DNA of 64,000 bases from positions 124,001 through 188,000 of the forward strand of contig JBBQVK010000002.1 in assembly GCA_038211735.1 (NCBI GenBank), written 5' to 3'. The stretch comes from JBBQVK01 sp038211735 (lineage in GTDB: Bacteria; Patescibacteriota; Gracilibacteria; Absconditabacterales; Absconditicoccaceae). Below are positions 51,588 to 62,674 of this stretch, piece after piece. The notes under the pieces are model-generated. The model made no database searches, was not told the origin of the DNA, and worked only from the letters and a program-made list of their open reading frames with translations. The position numbers and the translations under genes were made by a program. Position 1 is the stretch's first letter. Every line of letters begins with the position of its first letter.

Positions 51588-51781
51588 CGCGCGAAAAAAT
51601 AATTATTAAAATATGTCAAACGATTCTTTTTTTTAAAAAAACGTGTCTAAGCAATGCCATATAGAACCTAGCTTTTCTCAGCTAATAAAAAAAAGCTACA
51701 ATATAAAAAAATGATGATACACTTTGTTATTCTCCTACTATTCTTTAAATGTAAGTATCTTTATTTCTTTCAACGCACACT

Positions 51782-51910
51782 ATGCCAGTTAAGAAAAAGC
51801 CAGCTAAGAAAGCAGCTGCAAAAAAGCCAGCTAAGAAAGCAGCTGCAAAAAAACCAGCGGCTAAGAAAAAGCCAGCAGCAAAAAAGAAAGCACCAGCTAA
51901 GAAGAAATAA
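51782..51910 (+). CDS. tiny Lys/Ala/Pro-rich histone-H1-like protein
   Basis: A 42-residue protein made almost only of Lys, Ala and Pro (KKPAKKAAA repeats), starting MPVKKKPAKK. It resembles the C-terminal tails of histone H1 and bacterial HctB/AlgP-like DNA-compacting proteins, and also the tail of TopA in this window. It has its own terminator. A DNA- or RNA-binding role is inferred from composition only. Confidence 0.6.
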   Translation: MPVKKKPAKKAAAKKPAKKAAAKKPAAKKKPAAKKKAPAKKK

Positions 51911-51942
51911 TTATTCTTGGTGTTTTTTTCTCGCTAAAAAAG

Positions 51943-51977
51943 AACCATCTCGCCCTTGTGGAGAGATGGTTTTTTGT
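51943..51977 (+). terminator. intrinsic terminator
   Basis: The stem AACCATCTC/GAGATGGTT with an 11-base loop is followed by six T and a further T-rich tract. Confidence 0.85.
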
Positions 51978-52132
51978 TTTTCTGATTTTTAGTAATCTCT
52001 CTGAGAAACCTGTAAATAAGCCATTCTGATGTACCTATACCTATAACATATGAGCTATATTATCAATGGTTTTATGTATACAGATCTCTATATTTTCTCT
52101 CGATGATTATTTACTTGTGTAAAAAGACGTAC

Positions 52133-52753
52133 ATGCAACTATTTCTTGCAAGCGCACTTAGCAATATGAGAGAACAACTTTTGGAGAAAGTTGGATCTTT
52201 GACAGGTAAAAAAATTGCTTATATCATCAATCCTGCTGATAGAGATGTGGAGAAAGAACCAGAAGGAGAAGATATGCGACGACTAAAGAACGATAGAGAT
52301 ATGCTAGAAGAGTGTGGAGCAGTTTTAGTCAAAGTTGATCTAAGGGTTACGCAACATGAAAAACTTGCAGAAGCGCTTGAAACCCTAGATGGGATCTACG
52401 TTTCTGGTGGTAATACGTATTATTTCAGTGAACTTGTAAAACAAAGCGGGTACGATCTCTTACTTCATGACTTTGTAACTACGAAGTGAAAGTTCTATGT
52501 AAGTACGAGCGCAGGTAGTTGTATCATGGGAGACAAAAAGTTTACCTATTCAGAACCAGGGCGAGAAGAGTATCTCCTGTTTGATGGATTGAAGTATGTA
52601 CCTGCCATGATTCTCCCTCATCGGTGATCGAAAGATTTCAAAGATGATTATGAACACGTACTTGAGTTTATTTACAAAGCAAAAGAATCGATCATCACCT
52701 TGACTGATCAGCAAGCGTTATGGGTGACAGATCACTGAATCGAAATTATCTAA
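52133..52753 (+). CDS. peptidase S51 (dipeptidase E-like)
   Basis: A 206-residue serine peptidase with a class-I glutaminase-like fold, related to Asp-dipeptidase PepE and cyanophycinase. The nucleophile elbow is STSAGSC, and the SGGNTYYFSELVK segment is the family's conserved Gly-Gly-Asn-Thr motif. The expected His lies in MILPHRGSKD. It would release N-terminal Asp from dipeptides. TGA codons in TTKGKFYV, HRGSKD and DHGIEII are Gly. ATG 52133 fits the conserved LFLASAL start. Confidence 0.85.
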
Positions 52754-52809
52754 AACGAGTAAAATGCCTTGATAGTCCTTATAAACGCTTACTTTATGCG
52801 ATATTGCCC

Positions 52810-54204
52810 ATGACATCTCAAGACCAACAACTTCGTAAAATGCTCGACACTGCAGACACCTTTGCCTATGCAAAACAACTTTCTGGGTTGAGTGAAGATG
52901 TGGTGAGAGCGATCTCAGCAGAATTACAAGAACCAGAACGAATGCTTGACCATAGATTGAAGTCACTTAAAATGTTTTTTGAGATACCACTACCGAGTCG
53001 ATGACCCAACTTAGATAAGCTCAACTTCGATGAGTTAGTTTACTATGCGAAACCAGAACAGTCTGAGACGCAGGAAGATCGAGACAAAGTCGATCCACAA
53101 ATCAAAGAAAAATTCAAACAGCTTGGAATCCCAGACGCAGAACAAAAATATCTTGCTGGCGCAGGAGGACAGATGGACTCTGAGGTTGTGTATCACAACA
53201 TCAAGAAAAAGCGGGCTGAGAAAGGAGTAATTTTTGAAGATATGACTGAAGCGGTTAAGACGCATGAAGAACTTGTGCGTAAATATTTCATGAAACTTAT
53301 CCCATCGCACGATCATAAATTTATGGCGTTGCATGGAGCGGTGCGGTCTGGAGGTACCTTTATCTATATTCCCAAAGGAGTAATAGTGGATGAGCCGTTA
53401 CAGGCATATTTTCGTATGAACTCACTTAGCGGAGGGCAGTTCGAACACACACTTATCATAGTCGATGACGATGCAGCAGGTGATTATATCGAGGGATGTA
53501 GTGCACCTAAGTTTAATAAGACTTCATTACACGCTGGAGGCGTAGAGATCTATGTAGGAAAGCGCTCTCGTATGCGTTATTCTTCAGTAGAAAATCGGTC
53601 TATAAACACCTTCAATCTTAACACGAAACGCGGCATTGTCGAAGAAGATGGTTTTTTGGAACGGGTAAACGGGAATCTATGATCAGGTATCACGATGTTG
53701 TATCCATGTAGTATTCTCAAAGGCGATAGGTCACGTAGTGATCAGCTTGGTGTAGTAGTTGCTGGAGCAGGACAAGAACAAGATACCGGATCCAAAGTGA
53801 TTCACATTTGAAAGAATACCTCTTCTACCATTATATCTAAATCAATTTCCAAAGACTGAGGTATCGCTACCTATAGAGGTATAGTAGATATCAAAAAATC
53901 GGCTGATAATGCAGTGAACAGCACCGAATGCGACGCACTTCTTATGGATGATCGTTCTATTAGTACGACGATACCTCATATAAAAGTTGATAACTGATCT
54001 GCAACCATTGCACATGAAGCAAGTGCAGGGAGGATAGATGAAACTATGCTTTTTTACCTGCAATCACGCGGTCTGGAAGAACAGAAGGCGATGACGATGA
54101 TAGTGAATGGATTTATCTCTCCAATCGTGAAGAAACTCCCTTTAGAATATGCAGGAGAGCTAAATAGGTTGATAGAGATGGAGATGGAAGGAAGTATAGG
54201 GTAA
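52810..54204 (+). CDS. sufB: Fe-S cluster assembly protein SufB
   Basis: A 464-residue scaffold subunit of the SUF system. Family landmarks are SEVVYHNIKK, GVIFEDMTEAV, HGAVRSGGTFIYIPKGV, SGGQFEHTLII, YIEGCSAPKF and the C-terminal HEASAGRIDETMLFYLQSRG with Gly-rich beta-helix between. About seven TGA codons are Gly. It is preceded by the S51 peptidase (56 bases) and separated from sufC by 2.9 kb. No sufD or sufS is in the window, so a SufB2C2 complex is possible. Confidence 0.95.
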
Positions 54205-54223
54205 TTTCATACTATCGAGCATA

Positions 54224-55336
54224 CTACTTCCTCGGGATGTATATGAAGCATTTCTCCTTTCACTGTCTTGTTTCTTTGCGTTTTCGCTCACTTGAGTCAA
54301 AGATTTTTTCTGCATCTTCATAGCCAGAAATTACTGCGCCATTTCGCCCTGGTTGGGTGATGAGTTCACGTAGACGGTGATGTATTTCGTTGGTTTTTGG
54401 ATCATCAAGACGTTGCCCGTAAGGTGGATTACAAACGATAGTAGTAGGGCCCTGTAGTGCAGGCAGTTTTGTCTGTGTGAAAATATCGTGATAGTAAAAT
54501 TGGACTACATCGTCTACTCATGCAGAGACGGCATTCTTTTTTGCGATTTCTATAATGTGTTCATCTATGTCAGATCAGATTATTGTTCGAGGTTTTACGA
54601 TCTCTTTCGCAATTGCTTCTGATCTTAGCTTTTCAAAGAGTTCAGAAGAGTAGCTAGGGAACTGCTGAAATGCGAAAGCTCTATCTCTCCCAGGCGCGAT
54701 ATTCTTTGCTAAACGCGCAGCTTCTATTACTAACGTTCCACTTCCACAACATGGATCTCGCAGAGTTTGGTGGAATGGCCAGCTAGCAAGTAGCAGAGTA
54801 GCTACGGCAAGATTTTCTTTCATAGGAGCTTCTCCTTGTTCTAATCTTCGAGCTCTTTGGTGAAGAGAATGTCATGAGGTATTTATCGTGATGTAAGCTT
54901 GATTGTGATGAAGGTAGAGATAGATCTCTGCTTGAGGAATAGATTCATCTATATCCCAACGTGCGTCTGGTGATCCAGTAAGGCGAGTAGCAATCGATTT
55001 TTGCATTATAGCTTGTATAGTGGGGAGAGAGTCGAGCAGGCTATGTTGTGTAGTCGCTGTGATGCGGAATCATTGTCCAGGACGTATATGTTGTGCTCGA
55101 TCGATCTCTTGCGTCATATCGAACAAGTGGTCAAATGTGGTAGTGAGCCCATATGAGATTTCCAAAAATACTTTGTTGGCTATACGTGTGTGAAGGTTGA
55201 TATGTATAATATCTTTTCGTTCTTTACTATCTATCCGACAACCATTAGGAAAAACATCTTTGGGTTTATATCCAAAGCGTTTGAGTTCTGTAGTAAGTAC
55301 AGACGATAGTCCAAATGGACATGTAATAAGGAGCAT
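54224..55336 (-). CDS. RlmL-like THUMP-domain rRNA/tRNA methyltransferase
   Basis: A 370-residue SAM-dependent methyltransferase. The N-terminal ferredoxin-like/THUMP domain binds RNA (to about residue 150). LRDPCCGSGTLVIEAARLA is the SAM loop, SDIDEHIIEIAKKNA motif II, and CNPPYGQRL the catalytic N4/N6 motif. Close relatives methylate guanine N2 of 23S rRNA (RlmL) or tRNA (TrmN/Trm14). TGA codons at 55070 and 54575 split the standard frame. It converges with sufB, 19 bases apart. Confidence 0.85.
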
Positions 55337-55456
55337 TACTAACTTTTTTAACTGATCATTAAAGCATTGAAAGACACGGTGTGTTCTATATTGTGGTCCG
55401 AGTATATCAATCTACTTGCTCATTGCCAATAGCACTACTACTTTATTGTGATCCTT

Positions 55457-56263
55457 ATGTTGATGTCGCCAGTCCTAACCGTCTTCGTGTATGCGCTACT
55501 AACCGCTATTGCTACATGACTTGGAGCAATTCCATTCATATTCAAAAAAGATCTCTCAAGAACCTGGGTAGCGAAAGCTAATGCAGTAGCAGCTGCATTA
55601 ATGATCACTGCAAGTTTCGGACTCATTTATGAATGAATCAAACTCAAGGATAGAATACTTCAAGCAGACACTCCATTTTTTCATAAGACTTTTTTATCTG
55701 TTGAATGAGCAACACGATGAGTATTGCTAGGCATCGCTCTTGGGTTGTGATTTATCCTTATATGCGATCATATACTATCTAAATATCACCACTTGGAAGT
55801 ACATCATCTTAAGGGGGCTGATGCAAAAAAAGTAATCCTTATCATGGCAATTATGACATTACACTCATTTACAGAAGGAGTGGCCGTCGGAGTTTCATTT
55901 TGACCTAGTATGTGATTTTGAATCTTTATCGCGCTCGCAATTGCGATACATAATATTCCAGAGTGATTAGCGATAAGCACAGTTTTAGTCCCAAAAGGGT
56001 ATAAACGATATGAGGCAATACGACGAAGCATTTTTTCGAGTCTGCCACAACCTTTGATGGCTTTACCTGCTTTTTTCTTTGTTAATTGGTTTACTCCATT
56101 CTTACCGGTTGGCCTTGGGTTCGCTGCGGGAGCAATGATATGGATGGCTTTGAGCGAACTACTACCTGATGCGCTTGATAATGCCCCCAAAGGCCTTGTA
56201 GCCACAATAGCGACTATAGCAATTATATCTATGATTTTCCTTCAGCAGCTTTTGGGCCAGTAA
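55457..56263 (+). CDS. ZIP-family metal transporter
   Basis: A 268-residue multi-helix transporter importing Zn or related divalent metals. The binuclear metal site is clear in helix IV, HSFTEGVAVGVSFG, and helix V, HNIPEGLAIS; the latter's Gly is TGA-coded. A His-rich loop (KYHHLEVHHLKG) lies between helices III and IV. About eleven TGA codons occur, many within membrane helices. ATG 55463 is an alternative start. Confidence 0.9.
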
Positions 56264-56351
56264 CACAGAAATAGACCACGAAATCGTAGAAGTACGCTTC
56301 TATAAGGGATTTTCTTGTTATTTGACATATATATAATAGTACCACTACATA

Positions 56352-56379
56352 TTGACAAATACTGTTTTACGTATATAAT
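56352..56379 (+). promoter_or_regulatory. sigma70-type promoter of the CAP-protein gene
   Basis: TTGACA (56352-56357), a 16-base spacer and TATAAT (56374-56379), both exact consensus, 50 bases before the start codon. A short TAGAAG/CTTCTA hairpin near 56290 may end the ZIP transcript. Confidence 0.75.
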
Positions 56380-56429
56380 TTACTATACACAAAAAAGCGA
56401 GATTGCTCTATTTACCCTTAATTAGTGGT

Positions 56430-57542
56430 ATGATACAACGTTTAACGGCCTGTATACTAATATCCGTAGCTAGTTGAATAGTGGGTTTGCAGGTGGTAAC
56501 AGCTGCTAGTTTGTTACCCCATAGGCAACATATTACTACCCAGGCAAAAAGCATCATTGAAACGAGGGTTGCCTCCAGAGGTAAATCAAGTGCTCGGCAA
56601 GCATATGCTCAGCTTAAAACAGCTTATGATAATGAGAAAAACCCGTATATACGCTCTTCTCTTTTTGGAATCATGTCTTGGATTGATACATCCTATGGTA
56701 CTACGAAGTTGGCCAATAACCAGGCTGTGACAACAATTAAAAGTTGAAAAAAAGTATTTCTCAAAGACGGGAAACCTTTTGTAGTAACTACTATACCATC
56801 TTCCCTCGAGGATTATAATAATGACAGCAATAGTGAACACGCTGCTGCAGTGGATCTTGATGAAGAAGACAATGAAGAGGTTGTTTTGGATATAAAGAAA
56901 CCTACTACTGACTCAAACAGTAATGCTGAAAATATAAAAGAAGTCGAAGTTGAAGCTCCACAGAAATCAGAAATCACGAGATCAGGTAAAGATGAATATT
57001 ATAGTCTCAAACGTTGACGTATTAATCTTACATATCTTCAATCTGCCCGACTTGAATGGGTCAATGAAGTAAGAGCAAGACCAGATTTGCATCGTAACGC
57101 GCTAGAATTGGAGCCTGCATTGAGCAAAACCGCTTCACAACGAGCGCAAGTAATGAGAAATCGTCAAGATGCTAGTCATGAAAGGACCGAATGAGATGGC
57201 TATTATAACTATCCAAAGATTGATCAATGGTTTGCAGATAGATGAGTCCGTTTTGAGAATGATAATGGTGCAACGTTTACAGAAAATATTGGGTACGCTT
57301 GGTTTGATTGTGATGAGGATGATTGTACTGATGTCGCAATTGCATCTATGCGCAGAGTATTTGAGTTCTTCATCAATGAGGAAGGTAAAACAAATGATGT
57401 CCACTGGAAGACTACAGTACATCCGTTATACAATGAAGTTGGAGTTGGGATTAGTGTAGATGAGGACAAAAATCGAATTTATATGGCGGCTCACTATGCG
57501 ACTAGAGTTATAAAAGAGCCAGTTCGTATCACTGGATCATAA
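56430..57542 (+). CDS. secreted CAP-domain (SCP/PR1) protein
   Basis: A 370-residue protein with a signal peptide (about 1-26, containing a TGA Gly), a helical region, an acidic linker (DLDEEDNEEVVLD near 150) and a C-terminal CAP domain (about 220-360). CAP landmarks are WVNEVRARPDL, ALSKTASQRAQVM, NRQDASHERT, FTENIGYAWF and VHPLYNEVGVGI. CAP proteins in bacteria are secreted and bind lipids or cell-wall material. Five TGA codons occur. A tandem repeat follows its stop. Confidence 0.8.
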
Positions 57543-57552
57543 TAACAATTAA

Positions 57553-57690
57553 ATAACCAAATAGCGAATAGCTCAATAGTCAAATAACCAAACAGCGAAT
57601 AAACCAAATAACCAAATAACCAAACAGCGAATAGACAAATAGCCAAACAGCGAATAAACCAAATAACCAAATAACCAAACAGCGATTTCC
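57553..57690. repeat. intergenic tandem repeat with CCAAACAGCGA units
   Basis: Five copies of CCAAAYAGCGA begin at 57557, 57588, 57620, 57643 and 57675, so at 31, 32, 23 and 32 bases. Between them lie runs of the 8-mer AAATAACC. It fills most of the 245-base gap between the CAP gene and the convergent peptidase gene; the last 100 bases of the gap show nothing further. Intervening sequence repeats too, so it is not a CRISPR. Confidence 0.8.
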
Positions 57691-57787
57691 CTAAACATAT
57701 ACGCCCTATGTGGCGTACCGATATGGTACAGTGAAAAAGTCGTTTACTGCAAAAGTGCTATTTTCCAGTATATCGGCAGCAATGGAC

Positions 57788-58939
57788 TTATTTCTTCTTG
57801 CTCGAAATTTTATGGTTTTGAATATAGTCGAAATTCTGTCCGGTTTTCAAGCTACAAATAGTTTCATATATTAGCTTGATGGTGCTTTCGACATCATGCT
57901 TTTCTACCATTTCTACTGTGGTATGCATATAGCGTAGCGGTAGTGAGATGAGTGCAGAAGCGATGCCGTTTTGTGAATAAGCAAATGCATCGGTATCAGT
58001 TCAGGTTGATCTTGATGATGCTAGACGTTGGAAAGCAATCTTTTTGCTCTCAGCTATCTCTTCGATAAAGGTACGCAACTTGTTTTGGACACTGGGACCT
58101 ACGCTTAATACAGGTCATTTTCCACATTGGGTGTCTCATTGCTTTCTCTTATCGATCATAGGTGTGGAAGTATCGTGGCACACATCAGTGATGATTGCGA
58201 CGTCTGGATTGAGTCTGTGTGCGATCATTTCTGCTCACTTCAGACCAATTTCTTCTTGTACGCTATTTACAATATGGAGCGTAAAAGGAAGTTTTTTCTT
58301 TGCAGTATGAAGTAATCTCGCAACTTGAGATATCATAAATCCTCCAGCTCTATTATCCATAGCTCTTCCTACAAAATAACGATTGTTTAACTCTAGAAAT
58401 GGATCAGAATAGGTGATTACGTTGCCGACTACCACGCCCATTTCCAAAACTTCTTTTTTACTCTTGGCTCCTATATCTATAAAAATACTTTCAACTTTTG
58501 GTCCTTCTTCTTTGGAGACATCTCTTGTGTGAATTGCTGGTCGTCCGAAGAGTCAGGTGATTACTCATTTTTTCCCATGAATTTCAACCCTTTTGGAGGG
58601 CGCTATTTGGTGATCTGAACCACCATTACGTATTACATAAATCAATCCATCTTCAGTGATATAATTTACAAACCGACTGATTTCATCACAGTGCGCTTCG
58701 ATCACCACATTGTATTTTGTACCAGGATTGATCGTAGCAACAGCACTTCCATATGTATCTACAAATATCTCGTCTACGTAAGGAGTGATATAGTCTACTC
58801 GTACTTGTTGGCCAGTTCGTTCAAATCCTGTAGGGGATGGCGTATTTATCAATGTTTCGAAGAATAAAATATCTGCTGGACGAAGCAGAGATTTTTGAGA
58901 AGTCTTGGTTTGTTTTGACGATTTCTTAGGTGAGGCCAT
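57788..58939 (-). CDS. M42-family aminopeptidase
   Basis: A 383-residue dizinc aminopeptidase that trims peptides in the cytoplasm. Metal-site motifs are VIEAHCDEIS (His, Asp), RAMDNRAGG (bridging Asp), NSVQEEIGLKGA (catalytic Glu), ITDVCHDT and, near the end, GTDTDAFA with MHTTVEMV. The N-terminus has a Lys/Ser-rich extension of about 18 residues. Seven or more TGA codons occur, at positions such as EIGLKGAEMI where Gly is family-conserved. Length is normal. Confidence 0.9.
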
Positions 58940-59085
58940 AGTTTTTGAAAGAGACGGAATAAATAGTTATGAATTAGCTTCTATTGATATAGGTAGGTAT
59001 TGCGAGAGGAAAGTTGCAAGTCCTTGTAAATCGTCCTCCCTTGGAGATCTATTTTATTGGTTAGAGTAACATATTTACTCCTATT

Positions 59086-59117
59086 AGAAAAAAATCCCCC
59101 GATAGTTCGGAGGATTT
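59086..59117 (-). terminator. intrinsic terminator on the minus strand
   Basis: An 11-base stem (AAATCCTCCGA with TCGGGGGATTT, one mismatch) followed on the minus strand by a T-run, 33 bases after the stop of the WxL-like gene. Confidence 0.8.
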
Positions 59118-59149
59118 CTCGTTGATTTTGATAGAAATTATGTGGTATT

Positions 59150-59731
59150 TTAATTCTCGTATAAGGTATAGACGAGGGTACCCGTATACACACCAATAGT
59201 TTGGAATGCAGGAATCAAGACTTGCATCTGAGGTAAGGTACCATATTGACCTAACACACCAAGGTTTGCTGCATTATCTCTCTTGATAAGAGTTCTAGCA
59301 GTATCCAGACTAGAGAATGAAAGCATCCCCGCAGCTACTTGCACACGAAGGTTAGCAGTACCTGCAATCAGAGTAGTACCTGTCGTTAGAGTTAGCATAG
59401 AGATACCGGTATTAGCTATCGATGCACCACCTGGAGACATAAGGTTACCGCTCATCTGCACAGTAGTATAGTATCCACTGTTGAGACCTTTAAGATCTTC
59501 TACAGAGAAGTAAGACAGGAATGCCCCTGTGACTGTCTGATTACTTGCTGATACTGTATACTGTCCGAAATTGAACGTACCAGTAGAGTAAATGTTGATA
59601 TTACCTGTTGCAATAGAGACTTGTACGAGGGTGTTAGCCCCTGTAGCTGCCTTTACAACACCTACTACTAGGACAGCACACATGACAACAATCAACGCTG
59701 ACAGTGATTTCTTAGAGATTTTTGTGTTCAT
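59150..59731 (-). CDS. secreted WxL-like surface protein
   Basis: A 193-residue protein with a signal peptide ending near VKAATG and a beta-rich mature part. The end IPAFQTIGVYTGTLVYTLYEN is like the last strands of WxL surface domains, and nearly the same ending occurs in the RCC1 protein at 62675. SGYYTT and LIKRDNAANLG segments are also shared between the two. There is no TGA codon in this gene, whereas its sister domain has several at equivalent glycines. It is transcribed from a consensus promoter at 59786. Confidence 0.65.
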   Translation of the reverse strand: MNTKISKKSLSALIVVMCAVLVVGVVKAATGANTLVQVSIATGNINIYSTGTFNFGQYTVSASNQTVTGAFLSYFSVEDLKGLNSGYYTTVQMSGNLMSPGGASIANTGISMLTLTTGTTLIAGTANLRVQVAAGMLSFSSLDTARTLIKRDNAANLGVLGQYGTLPQMQVLIPAFQTIGVYTGTLVYTLYEN

Positions 59732-59785
59732 ATTTTTGTTTAAGGAAGGTAAATAAATATTTCAAAACCAACTTGTAATAGTACA

Positions 59786-59814
59786 ATTATAGTTTGATTC
59801 ATCATATATGTCAA
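59786..59814 (-). promoter_or_regulatory. sigma70-type promoter of the WxL-like gene
   Basis: On the minus strand TTGACA (59814-59809), a 17-base spacer and TATAAT (59791-59786), exact consensus in boxes and spacing. It lies just downstream of the next surface gene's stop. Confidence 0.8.
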
Positions 59815-59817
59815 GTT

Positions 59818-61308
59818 TTATGGCACTTTATTTACTAGGGCTGGATCATATATAATCCTAGTCCACATGCGGTAAGTTTCAATATCATAGCAGAGTAGCA
59901 GTAACCAAAGCGTAAACATAGCTTGCGGTATGATGGGTGATTGGTGGGTTAAAACTTGTAGATACTGATTGCTAAATGGTCTACTTGGCAGTTGATTGTA
60001 AATTTCTATAAGGTGTCTCCACGCTACTGTTGAATCAGTACTCTTAGAATCTTCATTAGTTACTTTAACTTGATATGGTAATACTTCGTCTATGTAATCT
60101 TGTACTGGATTATCGCTCTGTGCAAGTTCTTTTTTGAGTTTTCTAATCTGTTCTGGCGTTAAATAATGTATTTGATTATGATTTAATCAATCTAGGATGC
60201 TTTCTGATTTCGCAGGTTTATCTTTGGTGAGATCTATAACGATTACAGGGTACGTTGGTAGTTTTGTGTAGCGCTTAGGAGGATGTATTGGGATTCGTTG
60301 TGATGATGTGTCGTCGGCGAAATCTTGAAGATTACCTTCATTGGTAATTTGATCTTGGATATTTTTTTGTTCCTCAGCCGATTGGGCACTATCATCTGGT
60401 ACTCCAAATATTGGGAACAGTTCTCTCCTAGCAAATCTTATCGGAGTACGCCGCCAAGGGAGTCCTCAGGCTTGGTGAGTGTCGTCTTCTTCCGGATTCT
60501 CCTCCTGTGGGACCTCCTCAGGAGGAAGTATAGGATCTGTTAAGAATCAAGGAACGGTATTTTTCCCTCATGTTTTATTTATAGGCGGTAGGACGTGTTT
60601 GAAATACAATGGGAATCATGCGATACTATTTCCTACGTGATCAATGCTTTCTACATATCGATATATGGTCCCTAGTGGTATAAGGTTTCATGGAACAGCT
60701 TGGGTGGTAATGCTGCTCGTATACACGGTAGGAGAAGTGAAGCTTGGGGAAGTATCATAAATCACACGGTATGCCTCTACACCTGCTCCTGCATCAAAAC
60801 TAGGAGATCGATTAAAAATTATAGGAGACTCGTACGTATTTCCATTGAGCAGAGGCGTGAGCCCTAACGGCATGGTCGGAGGAGTTGTATCTATGTAGAG
60901 TAAAAGAGGGGTTGGATAGAGAAATTCTATGCCTTTGAAGTAAATACCAGTTACTACTTTGGGCCCATCACCATCTATTAGAAATGTATTGACGGTATCT
61001 ACATATGATCACACACCATCTCCGGTGAAAGACTGCAACATATCTCCCATTATCTCTCGAGTGGAGGTATTATTTGCAGAAATATCTAAGGTAATTCACG
61101 TGCTTGTAAGATAGGTGGTACCGCCTGTTGTATATCCTGTCGTGACAAGAGAAATAGACCCTGAATAAGAGTTATACAAGGTCAATGCGATGTCGATATT
61201 TTTAGTTTGAGTTGCTGCAGAAACGCTATTCACAAAACAACTAGCTATAGTAAGAATACTAATAGCAATGAAAGTACCTAGGTGAGTTGTTTTGTTTTTG
61301 TTGATCAT
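59818..61308 (-). CDS. secreted Ig/fibronectin-III-like surface protein
   Basis: A 496-residue protein with a signal peptide (about 8-32, ending SVSAA), a beta-rich region, then a fibronectin-III-like domain near residues 135-230: TPPTMPLGLTPLLNG, FNRSPSFDAGAGVEAYRV and YRYVESIDHVGNSIAG. An acidic Pro/Glu linker (PPEEVPQEENPEEDD) follows, then a charged region and a C-terminal hydrophobic helix (MFTLWLLLLCY) that may anchor it. About eight TGA codons occur. It is part of a minus-strand surface gene cluster. Confidence 0.7.
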
Positions 61309-61367
61309 TAGGTATAAGAATTTTTATTTAGATATTTGTTTTTTGATCGGGTAGTTTATATAACGAG

Positions 61368-62489
61368 TTACATTTGTTGCTGATCATCTTGTTGCTGTTC
61401 TTCCTGCTGTTCTTCCTGCATTTTTTGATCTTGTCTCATCTGAGGCTTGTTGGAGCGCTGAGTGGAAGGTCACATATCCTTATCCTTCTTTCTACGTATA
61501 AGTGAACGACTTAGTGCAAATACAATAAGTAAGAGTGCTATCAAACCTGCTAACAACTTCCATGGAGCGATAAATATACTACTAGATAGTTCATGAGTGT
61601 ATGATTTTCTCATTTCGTCAGTAATCTGCGGTGATTCAAACTCAAATACTGGCTTATTGGTTAAAGTTATTTTTGTTTCTACTTTCCCGTCATACCATGG
61701 AATATCTTGCTGGATTGGGAAAATAAAATCTATCGTGTCACCTGGAAGAAGTTTTTTGGTCTGTTGAGTAAGAGGAGTAGACTTAAATCGTGCATTTATA
61801 CTACCGTCCATAGTAACTTCTTGAGCTACATTCCCTCAGTTACTCACACTTATTTGTCCTTTGTATGTGCCATCGGTTGGATCTTTGAGAACAATAAGTT
61901 GTGAAGAGTTACCAAGATTGTCGCCTCTTGTTTGCTCTTTGATGGTAAATCCAAGTTTTATTTCTCCAGCGACAAGGATATCGATAAAGTTCGCTTTACG
62001 TGTTAGGACATTAAACATCCCATTGCCTGCTTCTGCATCATTTGTTGCTTGGTACGTTATGCATCCATACGACATCCCAGCATAGGTAGTAGGGAATGTA
62101 GCAGTTGCATGAGCTTCTACGCTTTGTCCTGCTTCGATACGATATTCAGTTTCTGGAATAGAGATATATTTTCCAAAACGTTCTTTGGTAGATTCTGGCT
62201 GGCATGCTTTTTTCTGATCACTATCATTGGTGATTGTTCAGTCTACGAAATTTATTTTCATGTTAACTGCCGAAGTACCACCATTACTAAGATAGATGCA
62301 GATATCCTCTGGGACTCATCATGTTGCAGTAGTTGCTAATGAAGAAGTTCCACTGGGTTGAGATTTATCATTACAAAATCTAACTGACAAGTCACCTAGG
62401 TTCGCTTCTTGCGCGAAACTAATATTGCTTGCTAGGGAAAACACAATAATAAGTGCTACCAAACTATGCTTGGTAAAAGTGGTGATCAT
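61368..62489 (-). CDS. membrane-anchored surface protein, WxL-interacting (DUF916)-like
   Basis: A 373-residue protein with a signal peptide ending SFAQ, two beta-sandwich-like domains (about 28-150 and 155-300), one membrane helix near 316-335 (LLAGLIALLLIVFAL) and a short cytoplasmic tail of basic then Gln/Glu-rich residues. PETEYRIEAGQSVEAHATATFP and the two-domain plus TM layout recall DUF916 proteins that work with WxL proteins in Gram-positives. The match is by architecture, not a clear motif. Five TGA codons occur, two in tandem. Confidence 0.6.
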
Positions 62490-62532
62490 CACGATAAAAT
62501 TGTAAATAAGAATAAAGCAATAAACTAACAGA

Positions 62533-62560
62533 AGTATACTTAAACTCGGCTATTTCGCAA
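62533..62560 (-). promoter_or_regulatory. promoter of the DUF916-like gene
   Basis: On the minus strand TTGCGA (62560-62555), a 16-base spacer and TATACT (62538-62533), 44 bases before the start codon. Confidence 0.5.
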
Positions 62561-62674
62561 TTTTTTTATCTATTACGGCATACTAATTGTTACCTTTATA
62601 TTAGTCAATAGTATTTGGCCTCTTTAGTATATTTGCATATAGACTTCTTCGCTTATTGTACAGATTATTCTCAA

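Noticed and set aside
51711..51992. 93-codon ORF overlapping the Lys/Ala/Pro gene in another frame
   Set aside because: It reads the repeat out of frame as Gln/Leu/Arg repeats and runs through the terminator; the 51782 frame with ATG and TAA before the hairpin is more sensible.
57553..57690. CRISPR array
   Set aside because: Units are only 11 bases, spacing is short and uneven, and the intervening sequence is itself repetitive. No cas gene is nearby.
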